Assembly (NCBI RefSeq): GCF_019797865.1
Contig: NZ_CP081869.1
Location: forward strand, 372,001-436,000
Direction of reading: 5' to 3'
DNA length: 64,000 nt
From: Chenggangzhangella methanolivorans
GTDB taxonomy: Bacteria; Pseudomonadota; Alphaproteobacteria; Rhizobiales; Methylopilaceae
The position numbers and the translations under genes were made by a program. The notes beneath the pieces were generated by a model, which worked only from the letters and a program-made list of their open reading frames with translations, searched no databases and was not told the origin of the DNA. Positions 36,986 to 45,096 of the stretch are shown piece after piece. Every line of letters begins with the position of its first letter. Position 1 is the first letter of the stretch.

Positions 36986-37306
36986 ATGGCTGCTGGCCTT
37001 TTCGGCGAGCCCGCGCTCGCTTGCAATCCCGAATCTCTGACTTTCCTGCACCACTCCGTCCATGGCAGCGATGGAGTTGCGCCCAACGGCAGCGCATGGC
37101 TCACGCCCGTCACGCGCCGACTGCTGCTCGAAATTCTCCAGCACGACGGCTTCGCCACCCTTGAGGCGCTCATCGCCGCGATTCCCGTCCATCCCCGCCC
37201 GCTGTCGGCCGTCGTCGCCCTGATCGACGAGGGCCTTGCCTCCTTCGTGTCCGGTCAGGACTTCAGCCCGGACGCGCACGTCGTTCTTCGCTCGTTCGAA
37301 CCCTGA
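36986..37306 (+). CDS. Unrecognised small protein, winged-helix-like, first gene of the GIY-YIG/AAA-M41 operon
   Basis: The 106-residue product has no recognised family. Its second half alternates helices RRLLLEILQHDG, TLEALIAAIP and PLSAVVALIDEGLASF followed by a hairpin-like VSGQDFSPDAHVVLRSF, the pattern of a winged helix. It lies 88 bases upstream of the GIY-YIG gene on the same strand. A role as DNA-binding regulator of the operon is inferred from this pattern alone. Confidence 0.5.
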   Translation: MAAGLFGEPALACNPESLTFLHHSVHGSDGVAPNGSAWLTPVTRRLLLEILQHDGFATLEALIAAIPVHPRPLSAVVALIDEGLASFVSGQDFSPDAHVVLRSFEP

Positions 37307-37394
37307 CGACTCTTGACCAAGAGCGCTGATCGTTCGACGCGGCCGCGGCCGCGCGGCGACGCATCTGCATGACCGGGATCGAACGGACGCGACG

Positions 37395-38636
37395 ATGAAA
37401 GCTACTCCTGGCGGCACGACCGCCCAAACGCTCACGCTTCAGGTCGGTCAGCCGGTGGTCGAAGCGCTATGCAGCCGCCCCTTCAAGCTCTCGAGCCTTG
37501 AGGGATCCGCGATCGGCGTCTATGTGCTGATCTGCGACGCTCTTGGGACCAATTCCGAGCTTTACGTCGGCAGCGCCAGCGATTTGCGACGGCGACTCAA
37601 GGCGCACCCTCGGCTTCACGAGTTCGCATCGAACGTCAGGGCCTACGCCGTGACTGGAGGGGGCGATGTCAGTCCCGACGAGGCGCGGCTCGTCGAGCGC
37701 TTGCTGATCGCGCAGTTCAGCGCCCTGCCCCAGCTCAACCGTCAACTGCCCAGCGGTCGATGCGCGTCGTTCGAACGCTATGTCGGCTGGCGCGCCTTCG
37801 CCGGCGCCGCGGCGATGCTGATCGCGCGGTCCGAGCCGGCGTTGCGACTGCTGTCTCTTCAGGCGCTTGCGGCCGGGCCATCGATGCCGGTCGAGCATGG
37901 CGTCTACGCCGCGCTCGTGCCGACCTCTGGCGGGGTGGAAAAACGGCTCGATCGGCCGGTTCGGGCACGGTCAGTGCAGTTTGCGAGCGTCATGGACGAA
38001 GAACTTGGCGTCGTTCCGCAGCCGGCGATCCTCAAGGCCGGGAGCGAGATTTTGCTCAAGGCGACGCAGTCGATGCCATCCGGCGCGCTGATGGCTCGGT
38101 TCGAGGCGCGCTTCGCCGGGCTGATAGAAGAGCTCTCGCCCGACACGGGCAGACTGACCAGCGACCTCGTCTTTCGGTCAGCTTCGATGATGACCGCTTT
38201 CGTGCTGGGCTCGACGCGCGGTCAGCTCCAGCTTTGGGATCGCCCGCCGCTGCGGGGGGCTCGATCGCAGTTAGCCCTGCCCCTGGACTTCTGGCGCAGC
38301 CATGACGTGCACGTCCTGCGGCGCGCTCGTCCGATAGACATCCGACGCGCTTTCGCCAGCGTCAGCATCATGAAGGAGCCCGACTGGCCGCGCGCGGCGC
38401 GCGGCTATGCGCCGGCGGCCATCGCGATGGCATGGTCCGTAGCGCCGCGCGCGCGCCAGCTGTCGATCAAGCTCGATCTCGTGATGTCCGCGTTGCTGGC
38501 CTGCGCGCTGGCGGGCAACGCCGCCGCCGACGTGTTCGATCATTTCTGCCGATCGCTCCGCGACGTCGGACTGATCTCGAGCCGGGCTGCGCGTCTGGGC
38601 AGCGCCTCGCCTGGCGAGACGGGTGACGCAACGTGA
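37395..38636 (+). CDS. GIY-YIG domain protein of unknown function
   Basis: The 413-residue product has an N-terminal GIY-YIG nuclease-like domain at about residues 35-120. The GIY strand is IGVYVLICDA, the YIG strand is ELYVGSASDLRRRLKAH with its Arg, and a Glu sits in DEARLVERLLIAQF followed by LNRQL, matching the catalytic layout. The remaining 290 residues have no family I know (FAGLIEELSPDTGRLTSD, LALPLDFWRSHDVHVL). The stop overlaps the next gene by four bases (GTGA), so it is co-translated with an AAA+ protease. Nuclease activity is likely from the domain; the biological role is unknown. Confidence 0.7.
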   Translation: MKATPGGTTAQTLTLQVGQPVVEALCSRPFKLSSLEGSAIGVYVLICDALGTNSELYVGSASDLRRRLKAHPRLHEFASNVRAYAVTGGGDVSPDEARLVERLLIAQFSALPQLNRQLPSGRCASFERYVGWRAFAGAAAMLIARSEPALRLLSLQALAAGPSMPVEHGVYAALVPTSGGVEKRLDRPVRARSVQFASVMDEELGVVPQPAILKAGSEILLKATQSMPSGALMARFEARFAGLIEELSPDTGRLTSDLVFRSASMMTAFVLGSTRGQLQLWDRPPLRGARSQLALPLDFWRSHDVHVLRRARPIDIRRAFASVSIMKEPDWPRAARGYAPAAIAMAWSVAPRARQLSIKLDLVMSALLACALAGNAAADVFDHFCRSLRDVGLISSRAARLGSASPGETGDAT

Positions 38637-40751
38637 CGGCTGGACGGTCTTCGAAAACGACAGACGGCGGTAAGATCATGACGGCAGGCTCCCGCAAGCG
38701 GCCGGTCGATCCTCGTCGACTGGCTCGCGAGTTCGTGGCGCTTCTTTTTGAAAAGGCGAGCGGGACCAGCGACGTCGACGGCGTCGATGTTCCGAAGAAA
38801 GAGCCGGTCGCGCAGCCACGCGTCGACACCGTCGTTGCGGCCGTCCATCTTGCATTCGCGATCTCGCCTTTCCCCGAGCTGCTTCGGCAGTTTCGCGGTG
38901 GCTCGCCGATCGTCTGCATCACGACAGGCGTCGACGAACTGGTCGAGCCGCTCGAACGCGCGGTCTCCACTTGTCTGCTGAACGGCTGCGTCAAGCTCAG
39001 TCAGGCTCGGCTGCGTTCGGGCTCTATCGAGCCGTCAAGCGAACGCGCCTATGTAATCTTCCGTAGCGGAGGCGACAGCGTCCGCCGCGACGCCAATGAC
39101 GAGGCGCTGACGAACGCGTTGGAGAACCGCGCCGTGATCGTCGCGCTGGCCGCCGATCCCGAACGGCAGCTCAATCCCGATCTCGTCCGTGCAGCCGATT
39201 GGCGCATCGAGCTCGGCGGGATGGATGGCCCGCGCCTGGCGGCGACCGTCGAAGCGATCTGCGGCGCCGGGCCGTCGCGAGACGTGGCTTGCGACCTTGT
39301 TCAAGACGTGCGCGCCATTGACCTTCAGATCGCGGCGCGAGGGTCGCGCGTGGCGGATCTGATGGTCGCGCGGGTCGAGGAACTGGTGCGTCGCCGCGCG
39401 ACGCCTCCGGCTTCCGCCGAGACGCTGGATCGCCTGTCGGGATTCGGCGCTGCGCGGGACATCGGCATGGCGATCGCAGCAGATCTCAAGGCGTTCGCCG
39501 CAGGCGAACTCTCGTGGAGCGTCGTCGACCGAGGTCTGTTGCTCGTCGGCGCGCCAGGAACGGGAAAGACGTTTTTCGCCAAGGCATTCGCCGCGACGGC
39601 GGATGTTCCGCTGATCTCCGGATCGCTGGCGGTCTGGCAAAGCAGCCGCGAAGGTCACCTGGGCCACACGCTCGCTGCGATGCGCCGCAGCTTCGCCGAC
39701 GCACGGCGGAGAGCGCCCGCCGTGTGGTTCATCGACGAGATTGACAGTTTCGGCGACCGGACGACGTTCACCGCCGATCATCGGGACTACTCGTCCCAAG
39801 TGGTGAACGCATTGCTGGAATGTCTTGACGGGGCCGAAAACCGCGATGGCGTTTTTGTACTCGGCGCCACCAACCATCCGGACCGGATCGACCCGGCTCT
39901 GCGTCGTTCGGGACGTCTCGACCGAATCGTGACGCTTCGACTGCCGGAGCTGGACGAGCTCATGGGCGTCGCCCGTCATCATCTGCAGGGCGAGCTCGAC
40001 GACGCCGGTCTGCGCGAAGCGGGCGTTGCGGCTTGGCGCCACCCCCGCCGATTTGGCGGCCTGGATTCGGCGGGCTTACGCCAACGGGCGTCGCGTCGGT
40101 CGTCGAAAGGTGACGTTGGACGACGTCCTGGATGCGATCCGTGACGGCAAGCCGGACTTCGCCCCGGGCGTACGCCGTCGCGTCGCGTTCCACGAAGCCG
40201 GGCACGTCGTGGTGACTCTGGCGCTCGGGGTGTGCCGTGTCGGCAGCGCGGCGATCACCTCGGACGGCGGTCACACCGAAATTCTACAGGACCTGACCGA
40301 TCACACGGTCGAGGGGCTGACCGCGATGATCGCACAGGCGCTCGCCGGCCGCATCGCCGAACGGCTCGTCTATGGCGAGATCCGCAGCGGTTCGGGCGGA
40401 TCGCGCGACAGCGACATCGCGCTCGCGACGCACGTGGCGACCGCGATCGAGGCGAGTTTTGGCCTGGGCGAGCAAGGCCCCCTTTATCTCGGTGAGCCAG
40501 ACCGAGTAGTCGGCGGTAACGCGTTCGCGCTTGTCTCGTCCGCAGTGCGCGCTCGCCTTCGCATGGCGGAGGAGACGGCCGCGCGCGCCTTGGCGGCGAA
40601 CAGCTGCACCTTTGAAAGGGTCGCAGAGGCTCTCGCACGCGAGACCTATCTGGCGCGCCAGCGCATCGAGGAGCTGACGCGCGATCTGGTCAAGACGCCT
40701 GTCTTCGACTGGCCCGAGGAGCACGAACCTCACATGGGGCCGCTTCAGTGA
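38633..40751 (+). CDS. Soluble FtsH-like AAA+ ATPase with M41 peptidase domain
   Basis: About 706 residues. An unknown N-terminal domain (about residues 1-260) replaces the two membrane helices of FtsH, and no hydrophobic segment is visible, so the protein should be cytosolic. The AAA+ module has Walker A GAPGTGKTFFAKAFA, Walker B VWFIDEIDSFGDR and the second region of homology ALRRSGRLDRIVTL. After a one-base shift near 40040, the peptidase domain has the zinc motif VAFHEAGHVVVTLAL and GSGGSRDSDIALAT, with the third ligand Asp. All catalytic residues of an ATP-driven zinc protease are present. GTG at 38633 overlaps the GIY-YIG stop; ATG at 38678 is an alternative. Confidence 0.8.
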
Positions 40752-40776
40752 CGGCGCGCCCGGGACGAACCTCGCG

Positions 40777-41622
40777 ATGAGCGACTGGCGCAAGGACATG
40801 GTCGCTACGCACCCTGATCTGTTCAGCGAGATCGTGGGTGACAAGCGCGTCGTCACGGCCCACCCCTGGGTCAGCGACGGCTGGCAGGACATTCTGAACA
40901 CCTGCTACGCCAACATGGCGGACAAGCATCACGTGCAAGGCGAGCAGTTCGTGCTGATCAACCAGCGCGACGCCCGACGCCAGCGGAATCATCGAGGGCG
41001 ACCGGGTCAAGGTCCAGCGACGACCGCGGGGCGTTCAAGGGCGTGGCGCGCATCACCGACGACGTCAACGCCGGCATCGTGGTGGCGACGCTCGGCTACG
41101 GGATCGAGCAGATCCTCAAGACCACGACCTACAACGGCCTCTACGTCTTCGGTCGCAAGGAGGACGGGGACGAGAGCGAACCGCTCTTCGACACTGCGAT
41201 CGCTCGGGTCCGCCACCTCGCAAGCGCGTCGTGACGCGATTGCGCGTCAAAGCGAGGAGGTTCGCACCAGGAAGGTCGCGGCCAGGCGCACTTATGCCTC
41301 GGTCGACTACTTGAGCCGTAAGGTGCGGTGCTGCGCGTGCGACCTGCCCATAGTGCAGCAGAGGCACGAGACGCACCAGGTCCACCGGGTCTTCGTTTGC
41401 GAGAACGAGGTCTATGTCCGCAAGCACTCGGGCATTCACACCTCTGAACTGCGTGCGGCCGAGATCGATGGCGTGAAATCGCTCGTCGGCGCCCCGGAGC
41501 ACGAGGATCTGCTTACGCAGAACTGGCGCCGCGTGCTGGTGCGCTTCGACCAGGGGCACAACATGTTTGACGTGACGGTCGAGCTGTGCCCGAACGGGGA
41601 AGCGACGCGCCCGACCCGTTGA
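40777..41622 (+). CDS. Unknown protein with a psi-barrel-like segment and a cysteine motif, frameshifted
   Basis: The start MSDWRKDMVATHPDLF and GWQDILNTCYANMA recall a short domain found in phage-related proteins. After shifts near 40990 and 41025 the sequence reads ASGIIEGDRVKVQ and GAFKGVARITDDVNAGIV, which closely resembles the double-psi barrel at the end of molybdopterin oxidoreductases. A third part, in the first frame again (shift near 41220), has VRCCACDLPIVQQRHETHQV and VHRVFVC, a possible metal site. It is unclear whether this is one protein of about 280 residues or two. The gene follows the protease by 25 bases. Confidence 0.5.
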   Translation: MSDWRKDMVATHPDLFSEIVGDKRVVTAHPWVSDGWQDILNTCYANMADKHHVQGEQFVLINQRDARRQRNHRGRPGQGPATTAGRSRAWRASPTTSTPASWWRRSATGSSRSSRPRPTTASTSSVARRTGTRANRSSTLRSLGSATSQARRDAIARQSEEVRTRKVAARRTYASVDYLSRKVRCCACDLPIVQQRHETHQVHRVFVCENEVYVRKHSGIHTSELRAAEIDGVKSLVGAPEHEDLLTQNWRRVLVRFDQGHNMFDVTVELCPNGEATRPTR

Positions 41623-42039
41623 TCATCACGCGTTGTCGCGAAGTCTGGCGGCTCCAGGGCGGAGTCTCCGACGCCTATCTCGAGATGGCCCGCAGCCAGC
41701 TCGAGGCAGGCGCTGGAACCTCAGCGAGGAGCAGTTCTCCAACTGCTCGGTCGTTCGGCCGCCCTGCGTCGCGCAACCAACTCGTCGTTCGCCACACGCA
41801 AGGCGTTCATCGAAGCCGTCCTGTGGTGCATCGAGACCGGGATCAACCCTCGTCGCCGAGGCGAACTCGGACGGCCTGGCGTGAAGCTCTCGTTCAACCT
41901 GAGGTCGCTTCTCGCCGAGCGCGGAGGCAAGCAGGAACTGCGTGACTGGCTGGCGTCAGACGCCCAGTACTGGCGTCTTCTTCCGCCGGGCGCCTTCCTC
42001 GCCCCCGGCAACTGCGTGATCTACCTGCTTCCCCTATGA
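41586..42039 (+). CDS. Unrecognised last protein of the operon
   Basis: It starts at GTG 41586 inside the end of the previous gene (VPERGSDAPDPLIITRCREV) and continues SDAYLEMARSQLEAG, then after a shift near 41710 AVLQLLGRSAALRRATNSSF and KLSFNLRSLLAERGGKQELR, ending NCVIYLLPL. About 150 residues, mainly helical. No family is recognised. A strong hairpin follows 12 bases later, so this is the operon's last gene. Confidence 0.5.
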
Positions 42040-42050
42040 GGCAATCTGGA

Positions 42051-42076
42051 GGGCGGCGCCTTGGCGCCGCCCTTCA
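42051..42076 (+). terminator. Terminator of the GIY-YIG/AAA-M41 operon
   Basis: GGGCGGCGCC and GGCGCCGCCC form a 10-bp inverted repeat around TT, followed by TTCATCAT. It lies 12 bases after the last stop codon of the operon. Confidence 0.65.
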
Positions 42077-42279
42077 TCATCAGGACGCAGATCTCAAGGC
42101 GACTTCTTCGATTACAACCCTTTCCGTTCGGGTGCGCCCGTGATGGATGCGCCCACACTTTCCCGATCGCGGTTCGCATGGACTTTCCGTCCACGTCGCT
42201 GAGCTCTAATCTGCCGAACGACGCCCTTGTCGAATTAGAGCCTGCCCAAAACGCCCATGGATCGCGCCGCGCACCGACA

Positions 42280-43542
42280 TCAGCGTGACCTGGCGATCGC
42301 GCCATCCCGTATCAGCCGCCCGCGAACCGTCCCCTCGATCGTGCGAAGATCGTGAAGGATCGCAGTCTGGTCGGCCGGTTCTGCATCGGCCTCGATGACT
42401 ACGTAGCCCAGATCGCCGTCTGTCTGAAGAAACTGAGATGATACGTTCACGCTCCGCTTTGCGAAGGCGGCGTTTATGCGTCCCAACACGCCCGGAACGT
42501 TGTGATGAACATGGACGAATCGAGCGCCGCCGTTTCCCGGCGGAATTTGCACTTGCGGAAAATTAACCGCGCCAAGTGTTGATCCAGTCTCCACGTAGTC
42601 GATCAGCTTGCGCGCGACTTCGGCGCCGATGCGATCCTGGGCTTCTTCGGTCGAGCCGCCGATGTGCGGCGTGAGAATGACGTTCTCCAGTCCTTGAAGC
42701 GGAGACCTGAAGCGTTCGTTGTTCGATTTCGGCTCGACCGGAAAGACGTCGACAGCGGCGCCATGCAGGTGGCCCCGTCGTAGGGCGTCCGCCAGAGCGT
42801 CGAGGTCTACGACCGTGCCTCGACTGTTGTTGATGAGGCAAGAGCCGGGCTTCATCGCGCCGATCCTTCCGGCGTCCATCAGTCCGGCCGTAGCGGGGGT
42901 CTCGGGCACATGCAGGCTGACGACATCGCTGGCGGCAAGAAGCGCGTCGAGGCTGTCAGCCGGCTCGGTGTTGCCGTGGCGGAGCTTGTCGGTGAGATCG
43001 AAGAAGATCACACGCATCCCCATGGCCTCGGCGAGGTTGGAGAGCTGAGCTCCGATATTGCCGTATCCCACGATCCCCAGCGTCTTCCCGCGAACTTCGA
43101 ACGAACCGTCGGCGGACTTGTCCCAGCCTCCGCCATGAGCGGAAATCGACCGTTGCGGGATGCGGCGCAGCAGCATCACGATCTCGCCGATTGTCAGTTC
43201 GGCGACGCTGCGCGTGTTGGAGAACGGCGCGTTGAAGACGGGTATGCCGCGGGCCCGCGCAGCGGCCAGATCGACCTGGTTCGTTCCGACGCTGAAGCAC
43301 CCGACCGCCAAAAGACCTGACGCAATGTCGAGAAGGCCTATGTCGATCCGTGTCCGAGATCGAATGCCGAGGACGTTCGCCGAGCGCGCCTCTGTCTGGT
43401 TTGCAGGCGTGACTGCGCCCGTTAGCCGCACGACGTCGCCGAACCCGGCCAGCAAAAATGCTTTGGCCGCTGAAGGCGCAATATTTTCTGTCAAAACGAC
43501 GCTTACGTCGGATGACGCGTGTCGACTACCTGTCTCTCTCAT
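42280..43542 (-). CDS. serA: D-3-phosphoglycerate dehydrogenase
   Basis: This enzyme oxidises 3-phosphoglycerate, the first step of serine synthesis. With start MRETGSRHASSDVSVVLTEN the length is about 420 residues, the E. coli-type form with a C-terminal ACT domain (VHVHHNVPGVLGRINAAFAK onward), which is normally the serine feedback site. The NAD site is TLGIVGYGNIGAQLS, and catalytic sections are LINNSRGTVVDLDAL and NVILTPHIGGSTEEAQDRIG. The frame is intact. It is convergent with the operon to its left. Being in the same element as gcvTHP, it adds to a serine/glycine theme. Confidence 0.92.
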   Translation of the reverse strand: MRETGSRHASSDVSVVLTENIAPSAAKAFLLAGFGDVVRLTGAVTPANQTEARSANVLGIRSRTRIDIGLLDIASGLLAVGCFSVGTNQVDLAAARARGIPVFNAPFSNTRSVAELTIGEIVMLLRRIPQRSISAHGGGWDKSADGSFEVRGKTLGIVGYGNIGAQLSNLAEAMGMRVIFFDLTDKLRHGNTEPADSLDALLAASDVVSLHVPETPATAGLMDAGRIGAMKPGSCLINNSRGTVVDLDALADALRRGHLHGAAVDVFPVEPKSNNERFRSPLQGLENVILTPHIGGSTEEAQDRIGAEVARKLIDYVETGSTLGAVNFPQVQIPPGNGGARFVHVHHNVPGVLGRINAAFAKRSVNVSSQFLQTDGDLGYVVIEADAEPADQTAILHDLRTIEGTVRGRLIRDGAIARSR

Positions 43543-43971
43543 GTCTGGTCGCGCTCGCCAAAGGATCGCAGCCGCCATATTGCAGCGCAGCATCGCGTCC
43601 ATACCAGCTCATAGATCACGATGCAAAACGCGCGTGGACTTGAGATAGCAGATATAACAAATATTATTATAGAGCAGATTTGTTGGTCAGGCGTCCGATG
43701 CTACACAATTCATTTGATTTACTGTGTGATAGCCCTGCGATTTGTACTTTGGTGGTGTTTGCAGATGTGGGTAGGTACGCCGATTGCAATCGGAATCACT
43801 GCCAGCCGTTGATGTGTCTATCTAAAGCATGGACGGGGCACCTAGCGCTTACACTGTCTGAACTGTTTGCCGGCCCAGGTCGAACACGTGTTTGATCTGT
43901 CAGCGGTGAAAACGCCAAGATCGTATTTGATTTCATGCAAGTATGGCGGCTGAAGCTACGAAGCTGCCGCT
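43543..43971. other. AT-rich gap upstream of serA
   Basis: Bases about 43620-43800 are unusually AT-rich for the window (runs such as ATATAACAAATATTATTATA). They probably contain the serA promoter. I see no supported gene. Confidence 0.5.
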
Positions 43972-44340
43972 TTGACATGCGGTCAAGTGGAAGGCCGTAT
44001 CTCCTTATTGTCCCCCTCCCAGCTGAATGTTCCACAACCAGATCTTGTTATACTTTCGTCTATTTGCAGTGCACAACGGCAAAAATTACGGTTCGGCAAG
44101 CTTTCCGCAACGATGGTGGCTACATTGCGCGAACTAAGTATTTCACCTGAAGAACAGCAGACACGCGCCGCGGACGACCGGTTTATCGCTCACAATCTGA
44201 ATCCTGCGTCGTTGTCTGGGTGGGCGGTAATTGGAGTGCCCAGCGGCTCGATAGCGATAGATCCTGAAGGGACTTTGATGATAAAGCTGCGTAAAGAAGA
44301 AGCGGATTTGATCGCGGCGAAACTTACAAGGTCCAGATAG
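43972..44340 (+). CDS. Doubtful small gene in an AT-rich stretch
   Basis: A frame of 122 codons; only the second half looks protein-like (VATLRELSISPEEQQTRAAD, LSGWAVIGVPSGSIAID, GTLMIKLRKEEADLIAAKLT), and the start may be an internal Met near 44113. Base composition is below the window average, suggesting a separate origin. No family is recognised. Confidence 0.35.
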   Translation: MTCGQVEGRISLLSPSQLNVPQPDLVILSSICSAQRQKLRFGKLSATMVATLRELSISPEEQQTRAADDRFIAHNLNPASLSGWAVIGVPSGSIAIDPEGTLMIKLRKEEADLIAAKLTRSR

Positions 44341-44555
44341 TTTTTGTTTCCCTGCATAACCGCGCTCTTCGAGACCACGGTTCTGCTTGTCGAAGCTTCT
44401 GTGCCCTAGATCGACCGTCATATGGTAGTGGGGTCGCCATCAGGCGACGTCACCTACGTCCCTGCGGAAACATACTCAAGTCCTATTCTTGATTCGTCTG
44501 TACTGTGCGGCGTCAGCGACGATGAATACACGCGTGGGGGCGCATCGGCGGCTCG

Positions 44556-45080
44556 ATGAGCACCGCGCACAAGAATCTGCCGAAGCTGAATGAGGAATGC
44601 GAGAACCTGTCGGAGCTCGACGCGCTCCTGGAGCAGCGGCTGTGGATGAGGCACCGGGCGGAAATCGCGGGGTTCTTCGCGACCGTCAGGACCGCCGCCG
44701 AACGGCGCTATCGGCTGCTCAAAGCGGATTCGCTCGAACGTGAGCGCGCTCTTGAAGCGCAGCTTCAGAGCCAGAAAGCCGCCAACACGGATCTGACCGA
44801 GGCCAACCAGCGACTGTCGGCGGTGATCGAGACGAAGGACGCCGAGGTCAAGGCGCTCTCCGCAGTAAGACTGAGCCTCGCGACCTCCAACGCAAGCCTG
44901 AAGTCCGAGATCAAGGCGCTCAAAGCCCACCTCGCGCAGGCCACGACCGCCGAAGACCATATGCGGGTCGTGAAGCAGGCGCTGGGAGAGCTCGGAGCCA
45001 CGGCGACGTCGGCGCCGGGCGCGTTGGCGGCCCCCGGCGTCAAGGCTGGCGCGAAGACAACCAAGCCGGCGGGGGGCTAG
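44556..45080 (+). CDS. Coiled-coil protein convergent with the large recombinase
   Basis: The 174-residue product starts MSTAHKNLPKLNEECENLSE. A long heptad-rich helix spans about residues 45-145 (ERERALEAQLQSQKAANTDL, VIETKDAEVKALSAVRLSL, LKSEIKALKAHLAQATTAED). The tail is Ala/Pro/Lys-rich (AAPGVKAGAKTTKPAGG). No catalytic motif is seen. Its position opposite a large tyrosine recombinase recalls accessory coiled-coil proteins of multi-protein recombinase modules. That link is inference. Confidence 0.6.
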   Translation: MSTAHKNLPKLNEECENLSELDALLEQRLWMRHRAEIAGFFATVRTAAERRYRLLKADSLERERALEAQLQSQKAANTDLTEANQRLSAVIETKDAEVKALSAVRLSLATSNASLKSEIKALKAHLAQATTAEDHMRVVKQALGELGATATSAPGALAAPGVKAGAKTTKPAGG

Positions 45081-45095
45081 GCCGCGCCCCCCGCC
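45068..45095. terminator. Bidirectional hairpin between convergent genes
   Basis: GGCGGGGGGC (45068-45077) pairs with GCCCCCCGCC (45086-45095), placed exactly between the two convergent stop codons. No T-run is present on either side. Confidence 0.5.
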
Positions 45096-45096
45096 G

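Noticed and set aside
40990..41130. Molybdopterin oxidoreductase gene
   Set aside because: Only the C-terminal barrel-like segment is present; no cofactor-binding or catalytic domains lie upstream.
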